A stretch of DNA of 5,963 nucleotides, from positions 1-5,963 of the forward strand of contig CAKPAV010000115.1 in the NCBI GenBank assembly GCA_934133115.1. The letters run 5' to 3'. The notes under the pieces were generated by a model. It was given only the letters and a program-made list of their open reading frames with translations, did no database searches and had not been told where the DNA came from. The DNA is from an uncultured Bacilli bacterium. GTDB taxonomy: Bacteria; Bacillota_I; Bacilli_A; RFN20; CAG-826. Both the position numbers and the translations under genes were made by a program. Shown in pieces: positions 1 to 5,963 of this stretch. How positions within the stretch are numbered: the first letter of the stretch is position 1; each line of letters opens with the position of its first letter.

Positions 1-1337
1 GTAAAAAAGGTAATTATCAACACATTACTATTGAACCATATACTATGCAATTTATGCGTTTGGTTGTTAAAAAAGGTCATGTAAATGTTAATAATATTAC
101 ATTTATTCCATATGAAAATCCCTTGATTGATGGAATAAAATATGAATTTGAAAATATAAAAATTAAATCAGTAATAGATGCCGCAGTTGCAACATTCGCA
201 CAAAATGCCGTGGATATTTTAACTGACTGCCCTAGTAGAGAGCGAGCGGGTTGGTTATGTGATTCTTATTTTACAGGTAAAAGTGAAACATTAATAACCG
301 GCAAAAATCTAGTGGAACATAACTTTTTAGAAAATTATGCATTAATTGATCAATATAAAACATTACCTAAAGGAATGATACCAATGTGTTATCCAGGCGA
401 TCATCCGGATGGTGTATTTATTCCTAATTGGTCATTGTGGTATATTTTGGAACTAAAAAATTATTTAGATAGAACACATGATAAGAAACTTGTAGAAATG
501 TCAAAAAACAAAATACTTGGTTTATTAGAATATTTTTCCCATTTTGAAAATGAATTAGGTCTATTAGAAAATTTAGAAAATTGGGTGTTTGTGGAATGGT
601 CTAAAGCTAATGATGATGATTTTATTAGGGGTGTTAACTTTCCATCGAACATGTTATATGCTAGAGCATTAGAAGATGCATCTATATTACTAAATGATAA
701 TAATTTATTGCATAAATCTCAAAAAATAAAAGAAGCAATCGAACAATATAGTTTTAACGAGGAATTTTATATTGATAATATGATTAGAAATAATAAAAAA
801 GAGTTTATTAAGACTGATCATATTACAGAGACATGTCAATATTATGCTTTTTATTTTCATATTGCAACAAAAGAAAATCATAAAGAATTATTTGAAAAAA
901 TGGTAACAAAATTTGGGCCAACAAGAGATTATGAAAAAACATATCCCAATGTTTATAAATCTAATGTTTTTATTGGTGATTATTTGCGCTTAATGATTTT
1001 ACTTGAATATGGATTATCTAACAAAGTATATAAAGAAACTGTGGACTATTTCTATGAAATGGCTAAAATTACAGGCACATTATGGGAACATGATTCTCCA
1101 AGTGCTAGTTTGAATCATGGATTAACTAGTAGCATTTTCAACATTATTTGTGGAGCCTGCTTTGGTTTAATTAGAGTTGATTTAAAAGATAAAGTTATAT
1201 ATATGAATGAAAATCATATAGAAGAAAATTGTATGATTTCAATCGCGGGAATTGAAATTAAAAACACTAAAGGAAATATTACAATCAAAGCTCCCAAAGA
1301 CTTTGAAATTAAATATTTAGATAAAAACATTTTATAA
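1..1337 (+). CDS. GH78-like glycoside hydrolase (alpha-L-rhamnosidase superfamily), 5'-partial
   Basis: The reading frame is open from the left edge (first full codon at 3) to a TAA at 1335-1337, giving 444 visible residues. The real start is upstream; the ATG at 45 is internal, because the residues before it continue the same beta-strand-rich domain. The first ~60 residues look like the beta-sandwich that precedes the catalytic (alpha/alpha)6 barrel. The barrel opens with DCPSRERAGWLCD (codons from 225), the counterpart of the GH78 motif DxPxRDERxGWxGD that carries the general acid; the Glu here is codon 240-242. A second motif, GTLWEHDSPSASLNHG, has a Glu at codon 1086-1088 matching the position of the GH78 general base, followed by the conserved SLNHG. 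After it comes a short C-terminal beta domain ending in poorly conserved sequence. The expected role is hydrolysis of a terminal deoxy-hexoside, specificity unknown. The family assignment is fairly secure; rhamnose specificity is not. Whether it is exported cannot be told without the N-terminus. It ends 4 nt before the regulator gene. Confidence 0.82.
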   Translation, partial: KKGNYQHITIEPYTMQFMRLVVKKGHVNVNNITFIPYENPLIDGIKYEFENIKIKSVIDAAVATFAQNAVDILTDCPSRERAGWLCDSYFTGKSETLITGKNLVEHNFLENYALIDQYKTLPKGMIPMCYPGDHPDGVFIPNWSLWYILELKNYLDRTHDKKLVEMSKNKILGLLEYFSHFENELGLLENLENWVFVEWSKANDDDFIRGVNFPSNMLYARALEDASILLNDNNLLHKSQKIKEAIEQYSFNEEFYIDNMIRNNKKEFIKTDHITETCQYYAFYFHIATKENHKELFEKMVTKFGPTRDYEKTYPNVYKSNVFIGDYLRLMILLEYGLSNKVYKETVDYFYEMAKITGTLWEHDSPSASLNHGLTSSIFNIICGACFGLIRVDLKDKVIYMNENHIEENCMISIAGIEIKNTKGNITIKAPKDFEIKYLDKNIL

Positions 1338-1341
1338 AATT

Positions 1342-2190
1342 ATGGAACTAGAATTTCATATCGAGCGACTTAATAGATTGCTAAAAAGCTTTTATCAATT
1401 AACGGGAATACGTATAGTTATTTTTGATATTAATCATCAAGAAATTGCTTCATTTCCTAATTATAATTGTGATTTTTGTAAAGTAATTCAAAATAATAAA
1501 TATGGCTACAGTTGCTGTAATAAATCTAATGCTAAAGCATTTGAGCATTGTTTAGAAAGTGATGATTTATATATTTACAATTGCCACGCTGGATTAATAG
1601 AAGCAATGATTAATTTAAAAATAGATAACACTATTGTCGGATTTATTATGTTTGGACAAATAAGTAATATCGATAATAAAGAAGAAAGATATAATAATCT
1701 ATCTAATAAAACAAGAAAAAATTTGAATATTTCTTTTTCAAAAGAATTATCTGATAAACTAATATATATTGATGAAGAAAAACTAAATAGTGTATCTATA
1801 ATATTATTAGCATTAGCTAAATACGCAATCAGTGAGAAAATGGTATCTATTCAACAAGAACAATTTATTAGTAGTTTAAATAAATTCATAGAGGAAAATA
1901 TTCAAGATAACACATTAACAGTGAATACATTTTTAGAACATTTTCATATGTCAAAGACTTGCTTTTATGTATCAATGGATAAGTTTGTTGGTATGAGTCT
2001 TGCTAGGTATTTGAAAACAAAAAGATTAGAATATGCTAAAAAATTATTAGAAAATAGTGATATTAGCTTAATTGATTTGACATCAAAAGTTGGTTTTAAT
2101 GATTATAATTATTTTTGCCGTGTATTTAAAAAGAGTGTTCATATGTCCGCAAAAGAATATAGAAAAACTGTACGGAAAAAATTACAGTAA
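1342..2190 (+). CDS. AraC-family transcriptional regulator with PocR-type sensory domain
   Basis: The 282-residue product has two parts. Residues ~5-165 resemble the PocR ligand-binding domain: an opening LLKSFYQLTGIRIVIFD, then a Cys-rich stretch (C43, C46, C58, C59, C70, C81) with CDFC and NCHAGLIEA, then VGFIMFGQIS near residue 99-108. Residues ~180-282 form an AraC-type double helix-turn-helix; the first helix pair lies at ~192-213 and the second at ~242-264 (SLIDLTSKVGF, then YFCRVFKK, then SAKEYRK), which is the family's signature end. It is a cytoplasmic DNA-binding regulator, probably an activator of this locus. The ATG at 1342 fits the domain start, but no Shine-Dalgarno sequence precedes it (A/T-only run from 1329 to 1341), so it is probably translated by coupling to the hydrolase gene ending 4 nt upstream. 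The ligand is not predictable; known PocR domains have been proposed to bind small hydrocarbon derivatives, and PocR itself controls 1,2-propanediol use. Cys spacing might also hold a metal or redox site. Confidence 0.9.
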   Translation: MELEFHIERLNRLLKSFYQLTGIRIVIFDINHQEIASFPNYNCDFCKVIQNNKYGYSCCNKSNAKAFEHCLESDDLYIYNCHAGLIEAMINLKIDNTIVGFIMFGQISNIDNKEERYNNLSNKTRKNLNISFSKELSDKLIYIDEEKLNSVSIILLALAKYAISEKMVSIQQEQFISSLNKFIEENIQDNTLTVNTFLEHFHMSKTCFYVSMDKFVGMSLARYLKTKRLEYAKKLLENSDISLIDLTSKVGFNDYNYFCRVFKKSVHMSAKEYRKTVRKKLQ

Positions 2191-2204
2191 GTCCGTACTT
2201 TTTT
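2170..2204 (+). terminator. Candidate rho-independent terminator overlapping the regulator's 3' end
   Basis: An inverted repeat, GTACGGA (2170-2176) and TCCGTAC (2192-2198), gives a 7-bp stem with a 15-nt loop, followed directly by six T residues (2199-2204). The left arm and most of the loop lie inside the last codons of the regulator gene, whose TAA is 2188-2190. The loop is longer than in typical terminators, so efficiency may be partial. A competing hairpin, ACTGTA (2167-2172) with TACAGT (2183-2188), uses part of the same left arm. The repeat could instead be a protein-binding operator. Confidence 0.5.
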
Positions 2205-2227
2205 AAATATAAAAGCGCTTGCATAAT
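2199..2227 (+). promoter_or_regulatory. Possible promoter for the isomerase-kinase-DUF4432 operon
   Basis: The gap before the isomerase gene holds two plausible -10 boxes: TATAAA at 2208-2213 and CATAAT at 2222-2227. For the second, a poor -35 (TTTTTT, 2199-2204) sits at 17-nt spacing. Neither has a good TTGACA-like -35, which would suit a promoter that needs an AraC-type activator. Another TATAAA at 2236-2241 would start transcription within the ribosome-binding site and is unlikely. The elements are short and the region is A/T-rich, so chance matches are expected. Confidence 0.3.
2210..2223 (+). promoter_or_regulatory. cre-like catabolite-responsive element (CcpA operator)
   Basis: TAAAAGCGCTTGCA matches the ideal cre TGAAAGCGCTTTCA at 12 of 14 positions, with the perfect palindromic core AAGCGCTT at 2213-2220. 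It lies 37-50 nt upstream of the isomerase ATG and overlaps the candidate -10 boxes, a position where bound CcpA would block transcription. The G/C-containing palindrome stands out in an otherwise A/T-only gap. That CcpA exists in this organism is an inference; the gene is not in the window. Confidence 0.68.
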
Positions 2228-2246
2228 TAATAAAATATAAAGTGAA

Positions 2247-2253
2247 AGAAGGA
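2247..2253 (+). promoter_or_regulatory. Ribosome-binding site of the isomerase gene
   Basis: AGAAGGA ends 7 nt before the ATG at 2261. It is the only convincing Shine-Dalgarno sequence at a gene start in the window, in keeping with this gene being the first of a new transcript; the other visible starts have weak or no such site and follow their upstream gene closely. Confidence 0.8.
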
Positions 2254-2260
2254 AATAAAA

Positions 2261-3661
2261 ATGAAAAATACTTTTGCTTTATATTTTGGAAATCGTGGAT
2301 TCATGCCTGCGGAATTAATTGCAGGTGCTAGAGAGGACATGGTTAAGGCTGTTACTGATGCTGGCTATAATTATATTATTATGGATGAGGCAGCAACAAG
2401 ATATGGCGCAGTTGAAACACGTGATGAAGGGCGTTTGTATCATGATTGGTTAGAGTCACACAAAGGAGAATTTGATGGCGTTATATTATGCATGCCAATA
2501 TTCATTGATGAAAATGGCGCAATTACAGCGCTTCGTGACGCTAATGTTCCAATTTTAATGCAGGCTTATCCAGATGAAATTGGTTTAATGGATTTTGCTC
2601 ATCGTCGTGATGCTTTTTGCGGGAAATTTTCTATTACTGATGTATTTAGTCAATATCATGTTCCTTTCACAGTTTTAAAACCACACGTTGTTCATCCTTT
2701 AACTAAAGAATTTAGACAAAATTTGGATGATTTTGCGGCTATTTGTCGTGTGGTAAAAGGAATGAAAAGATTTACCATTGGTTGTATTGGCGCAAGAACA
2801 ACTGCTTTTAAAACAGTGCGTTTTGATGAAGTGGCTTTAGAAAAGTATGGAATTACTGTAGAAAGTTTTGATTTATCGGAATTATTCCATAAAGTGGATG
2901 AACTAGATAATAATGATGAAAAAGTTATTGAAAAAGTTATTCGCTTAAAAGGATATACTAATTTCTCACTTGTACCAGATGAAAGAATGTTAACGCTTGC
3001 TAAAGTTTCTGTAGCTATTGAACAATATATTGAAGAATATCATTTAGATGCAATAACTTTAAGATGCTGGAATGAAATGGAAACATATTATCGTGTATGT
3101 CCATGTGTATTATTATCAGAATTAAACGATCGAGGAATTGTGGCATCTTGTGAAATAGATTTATGTAGTGCGATTACAATGCGTGCGATGAATTTAGCAA
3201 GTGGTTTACCAACAGCGTGTTTAGATTGGAATAACAATTATGGTAGTGATTTAAATAAAGTTATCTTATTCCATTGTGGTCCAGTTGCTCAATCATTAAT
3301 GGAAGGAAAAGGTTTAGTAACTGAACATAAGATGTTTGCAAAATGTGACCCAGGTTCTGGATGGGGGTGTAACGAAGGACGTATCAAAGCATTTCCTATG
3401 ACTTTTGCAAATTGTAAGACTGAAGATGGAAAACTGATAATTTATTCTTCGGAAGCGGAATTTACAGGTGAACCAATTGAAAAGACTTATTTTGGATGTG
3501 GTGGAGTAGCAAATATTCCAGATTTACAAAATAAATTAATTCGCTTAGCACGTGGTGGATTTAAACATCATACTACTGTTGGCGTTGGACATATGAAAGA
3601 TATTTTAACTGAGGCATTTTCCACTTATTTACATTATGATGTAGTGGATATTGATAAATAA
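2261..3661 (+). CDS. L-fucose/L-arabinose isomerase superfamily protein (sugar aldose-ketose isomerase)
   Basis: The 466-residue product begins at an ATG with a strong ribosome-binding site and ends at TAA 3659-3661. It has the three-part architecture of the FucI/AraA superfamily. An N-terminal alpha/beta region includes the stretch around DGVILCMPIF and AFCGKFSITDVF (C120). A central alpha/beta domain carries CIGARTTAFKTVRFDE (~175-190). The C-terminal catalytic part has RCWNEMET (E272), CEIDLCSAIT (E298, D300), a Cys/Gly-rich stretch (KCDPGSGWGCNEGR, ~361-374) and HHTTVGVGH (H436, H437, H444). By analogy with FucI, whose metal is held by Glu, Asp and His, E272/E298/D300 and one of the C-terminal His residues are the likely metal ligands; this is inference. 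Length is shorter than E. coli FucI (~590 residues) and near that of AraA-like members. It is a cytoplasmic enzyme expected to convert an aldose to the ketose that the next gene's kinase uses. Its Arg codons are mostly CGN (15 of 22), unlike its neighbours. Substrate is undetermined: fucose, rhamnose, arabinose and rarer sugars are all possible. Confidence 0.85.
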   Translation: MKNTFALYFGNRGFMPAELIAGAREDMVKAVTDAGYNYIIMDEAATRYGAVETRDEGRLYHDWLESHKGEFDGVILCMPIFIDENGAITALRDANVPILMQAYPDEIGLMDFAHRRDAFCGKFSITDVFSQYHVPFTVLKPHVVHPLTKEFRQNLDDFAAICRVVKGMKRFTIGCIGARTTAFKTVRFDEVALEKYGITVESFDLSELFHKVDELDNNDEKVIEKVIRLKGYTNFSLVPDERMLTLAKVSVAIEQYIEEYHLDAITLRCWNEMETYYRVCPCVLLSELNDRGIVASCEIDLCSAITMRAMNLASGLPTACLDWNNNYGSDLNKVILFHCGPVAQSLMEGKGLVTEHKMFAKCDPGSGWGCNEGRIKAFPMTFANCKTEDGKLIIYSSEAEFTGEPIEKTYFGCGGVANIPDLQNKLIRLARGGFKHHTTVGVGHMKDILTEAFSTYLHYDVVDIDK

Positions 3662-3662
3662 T

Positions 3663-5132
3663 ATGATTTATGGTGGATTAGATATTGGCACTACCGGAAG
3701 TAAGTTGACGGTATTTGATGATTATGCTCAAAAGGAGAGGTTTTATTTAAATTATCCTTCTAAAAGAGATAATAATGGTCATGAAATAGATGCTAATATC
3801 ATTTATGAAACAGTTATTCAATTATTAGAAATAGCAGTGCAAAAATATCAAATAACATCAATAGGAATAACTTCTTTTGGAGAAACATTTGTTTTACTTG
3901 ATAAATTTGATAATATTTTATTTCCGTCATTACTTTATACTGACCCGCGAGGAAATAAAGAAGCTTTATATTTAGAAAGAAAAATAGGAAAAAAGAAATT
4001 AGGAGAAATAACTGGACAAGTAGGACAAGGAATGTTTTCTCTCCCGAAACTAATGTATATAAAAAAACATTATAAAAGTATTTATAAAAATGTTGATAAG
4101 GTACTTTTAATTGAAGACTTTATTGTTTATAAATTAACAGGTATAAGACAAATTGATTATTCACTTGCTAGTCGCACATTAGCTTTTGATGTCAATAAAC
4201 GTGAATGGTCTAAGGAAATATTAGATGCTGCGGGAGTTGATGAAAATTTGTTCTCCAAGCCTGTTCCTATTGGCTCTATTGCTGGAAATATAAAACAGTC
4301 ATTAAAAAATGAATTAGGATTAAAAAACGATATAAAAATTATAAATATCAGTCATGATCAAATTGCTAACGCTATTGGAGGCGGAGTATTATCTTATGGC
4401 ACGGCTATTGATGGATGTGGAACATGTGAATGCTTAACAATGACTTATCAAAATATACCTAATGATAAAGATATTTACGAATGCGGATATGGTGTAATTC
4501 CATATATTAAAGATAATTATAATGTCTCATATGCTTTAATTAATACTGGTGGAGCATTAGTGGAGTGGATAATAAACACATATTTTTCTGATTTAAAAGG
4601 TAAAGAAAAATGTTTTGATATTTTAAATAATAATATTTTAAATCATCCAACAAATGTTATGATTTTGCCACATTTTGCAGGTGCATCAACCCCATATATG
4701 GATCCTTTTGCTTTAGGAACAATTACTAACTTAAATTTAGGAACAAATAGATATGAAATATATCAAGCATGTTTAGAATCATTAAGTTATGAAATGCTTA
4801 TTTCAATAAATAAACTTAAAAAAATGGGGATTAATATTAATGAAATATATGCCTCTGGTGGAGGAGCAAAAAATGATGCGTGGTTACAAATTAAAGCAAA
4901 TATCTTTAACATTCCTATTCATCAACTAAAAAATAATGATACTGGAACGATTGGAAGTGCTATTGTTGTTGGGCATGCGATAGGATTATTTAGTTCTTAT
5001 GAAGATGGTGTTAATAAGCTAACAAAAGTTAAAAAAACTTTTTATCCTAATGCGTTTAAACATCAAGAATATATGAAAATATTTAAAAAATATCAATTAA
5101 TGTATGAAAGGATGAAAAAAGTACGAATATGA
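3663..5132 (+). CDS. FGGY-family carbohydrate kinase
   Basis: The 489-residue product phosphorylates a sugar with ATP, most likely the ketose made by the preceding isomerase. The N-terminus has the phosphate-binding GGLDIGTTGSK (D7, T10, T11). An FGGY-type signature follows at FSLPKLMYIKKH (~125-136), then LLIEDFIVYKLTG. SHDQIANAIGGG places the likely catalytic Asp at D232. The C-terminal ASGGGAKNDAWLQIKANIF (~397-415) is the second ATP-site signature. CGYGVIPY and LPHFAGASTPYMDP recall the fuculokinase-like branch of the family. I choose the ATG at 3663, 1 nt after the isomerase stop, so that the protein starts just before the first beta-strand as in relatives; an in-frame TTG at 3651 would add four residues and overlap the isomerase gene. 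A weak GTGGA (3644-3648) precedes it, so translational coupling is likely. The TGA stop at 5130-5132 overlaps the next ATG. Substrate specificity within FGGY kinases (fuculose, rhamnulose, xylulose, ribulose and others) cannot be read by eye. Confidence 0.92.
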   Translation: MIYGGLDIGTTGSKLTVFDDYAQKERFYLNYPSKRDNNGHEIDANIIYETVIQLLEIAVQKYQITSIGITSFGETFVLLDKFDNILFPSLLYTDPRGNKEALYLERKIGKKKLGEITGQVGQGMFSLPKLMYIKKHYKSIYKNVDKVLLIEDFIVYKLTGIRQIDYSLASRTLAFDVNKREWSKEILDAAGVDENLFSKPVPIGSIAGNIKQSLKNELGLKNDIKIINISHDQIANAIGGGVLSYGTAIDGCGTCECLTMTYQNIPNDKDIYECGYGVIPYIKDNYNVSYALINTGGALVEWIINTYFSDLKGKEKCFDILNNNILNHPTNVMILPHFAGASTPYMDPFALGTITNLNLGTNRYEIYQACLESLSYEMLISINKLKKMGININEIYASGGGAKNDAWLQIKANIFNIPIHQLKNNDTGTIGSAIVVGHAIGLFSSYEDGVNKLTKVKKTFYPNAFKHQEYMKIFKKYQLMYERMKKVRI

Positions 5133-5963
5133 ATAAGTTAGATTATATTGGTAGTGAGTTTCAATTATATGGTAAAGAAGAATACATTCTTACTAATGGA
5201 TTTTCTAGTGGCGTAAAAATATGGCATATTAAAAACGGACTAGGCTTAGAAATGTGCGTTAATTTAGATAGAGGTTTTGATATCATTTCTGTTACGTATA
5301 AAGGTGTAAATGTTAGTTATCTTACTCCTAATGGTTATGTATCAAGCAAATATTATGATGATAAAGGATTAGGCTTTTTAAAGTCATTTGGCGCTGGTTT
5401 TCTTACAACATGTGGATTAACACAAGTCGGTAGCCCAAATGTTGATGAAGGAGAAGAACTACCGCTTCATGGAACTTATAGTAATATTCCAACAACTAAT
5501 GCTTGTTTCTTAGACAATGATTTAGAAATGTTATTAATAGGAGAAATACTTGATGAACGTATATTTTCACATAAATTAAAATTAGTAAGAAAAATACATG
5601 TTTCAAAAGTAGATAATAGTTTCTATATTGAAGATGAAATAATTAATAGAGGTGATAAAGTTACGCCATTAGAAATTTTATATCATATTAATATTGGCTA
5701 TCCTTTTTTAGATGAAGATACAAAATTATTTATTAATTCTAACCTAGTAGAAGCAAGAAATGAACATGCTAAATTAGATATAAATAATTGGAAAAATATG
5801 CATAAGCCAGAAGCTAATTATGAAGAAAAATGTTACTATCATCATTTTAAAAAAGATGGACAAGTGGAAGTGTATCAACCAAAATTAAATAAGGGATTAG
5901 AAATTAATTTTGATACAAAGTGTTTACCATTTCTAACGGAATGGAAGATGCTAGGTATTAGAG
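5129..5963 (+). CDS. DUF4432 / aldose-1-epimerase-like protein, 3'-partial
   Basis: An uninterrupted frame of 278 codons starts at the ATG at 5129, inside an ATGA overlap with the kinase stop, and leaves the window at 5963. The only in-frame upstream codons back to a TGA at 5105 include no usable start, so this ATG is secure; AAAGGA at 5107-5112 is 16 nt away, pointing to translation by re-initiation after the kinase. Hallmarks of the galactose-mutarotase-like DUF4432 family appear in order: NLDRGFDI (D47), SYLTPNG, GFLTTCGLTQVGSP (~90-103), LHGTYSN (H114), YHINIGYPFL (H186) and the start of the C-terminal FLTEWKMLG block. Family members run to about 310-350 residues, so some 40-60 are missing. 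The family is thought to act on sugar anomers, and its place next to an isomerase and kinase fits supply of the correct anomer; direct biochemical support for the family is limited. No signal peptide is visible, so it is probably cytoplasmic. Confidence 0.88.
   Translation, partial: MNKLDYIGSEFQLYGKEEYILTNGFSSGVKIWHIKNGLGLEMCVNLDRGFDIISVTYKGVNVSYLTPNGYVSSKYYDDKGLGFLKSFGAGFLTTCGLTQVGSPNVDEGEELPLHGTYSNIPTTNACFLDNDLEMLLIGEILDERIFSHKLKLVRKIHVSKVDNSFYIEDEIINRGDKVTPLEILYHINIGYPFLDEDTKLFINSNLVEARNEHAKLDINNWKNMHKPEANYEEKCYYHHFKKDGQVEVYQPKLNKGLEINFDTKCLPFLTEWKMLGIR

Noticed and set aside
45..47. ATG at 45 as the true hydrolase start
   Set aside because: The frame is open to the left edge and the 14 preceding codons continue the same domain; a complete GH78-type protein is also far longer.
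461..652. 63-codon open frame on the minus strand
   Set aside because: It lies wholly inside the hydrolase gene, has no ribosome-binding site or recognisable domain, and is explained as a shadow of an A/T-rich coding strand.
2236..2241. TATAAA as the -10 box of the isomerase promoter
   Set aside because: Transcription would begin at about the Shine-Dalgarno sequence, and the nearest -35-like TTGCAT (2219-2224) is only 11 nt away.
2524..2537. Second AGCGCTT core as another cre
   Set aside because: It is inside the isomerase coding region and the flanks match the ideal cre at only 9 of 14 positions.
3651..3662. TTG at 3651 as the kinase start
   Set aside because: It adds only four residues (start, I, N, N) ahead of the conserved first strand and would overlap the isomerase stop; the ATG at 3663 fits the family N-terminus better, although the TTG cannot be fully excluded.
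2261..5132. Sulfoquinovose pathway
   Set aside because: A FucI-superfamily isomerase could suggest it, but the known transaldolase route does not use an FGGY kinase and no sulfosugar-specific gene is visible; I keep it only as one substrate to test.
1..5963. CRISPR array, insertion sequence, tRNA/rRNA or defence system
   Set aside because: No regularly spaced repeats, transposase-like frames, terminal inverted repeats or RNA-gene signatures were seen; nearly every base is in a metabolic or regulatory gene.

Overview
The window is a compact, one-directional sugar-catabolism locus from a low-G+C bacterium, probably a Bacillota/Erysipelotrichia- or Mollicutes-related gut-type lineage. The support for this is strong A+T bias by eye (A/T-rich third positions), every visible Trp encoded by TGG (so a standard bacterial code, not the UGA=Trp mycoplasma code), a CcpA-type cre-like site, and families common in Firmicutes (PocR-domain AraC regulator, DUF4432 protein). 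The species cannot be named from the sequence.

Layout, all on the + strand: (1) positions 1-1337, the 3' part of a GH78-like (alpha-L-rhamnosidase superfamily) glycoside hydrolase whose start lies upstream of the window; (2) 1342-2190, an AraC-family regulator with an N-terminal PocR-type sensory domain; (3) 2191-2260, the only real intergenic gap, packed with overlapping inverted repeats plus a T-run (candidate terminator), a 12/14 match to an ideal cre, possible -10 boxes and a good Shine-Dalgarno site; (4) 2261-3661, an L-fucose/L-arabinose-isomerase-superfamily protein; (5) 3663-5132, an FGGY-family carbohydrate kinase; (6) 5129-5963, the first 278 codons of a DUF4432 (aldose-1-epimerase-like) protein that runs off the right edge. 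The last three genes are joined by a 1-nt gap and a 4-nt ATGA overlap, so they are almost certainly one transcript. No RNA genes, mobile elements, CRISPR arrays or attachment sites were seen.

The simplest working model is inferred, not shown. The hydrolase releases a sugar from a glycoside, the DUF4432 protein interconverts its anomers, the isomerase turns the aldose into a ketose, and the kinase makes the ketose phosphate. An aldolase, not in the window, would then cleave that phosphate. The PocR-AraC protein would respond to a substrate or product, and CcpA would impose catabolite repression at the isomerase promoter. The families fit L-fucose, L-rhamnose or a related (6-deoxy) sugar, but the isomerase and kinase are not close enough to the classical FucI/FucK or RhaA/RhaB for me to fix the substrate. 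That open substrate is the most interesting question in the window.
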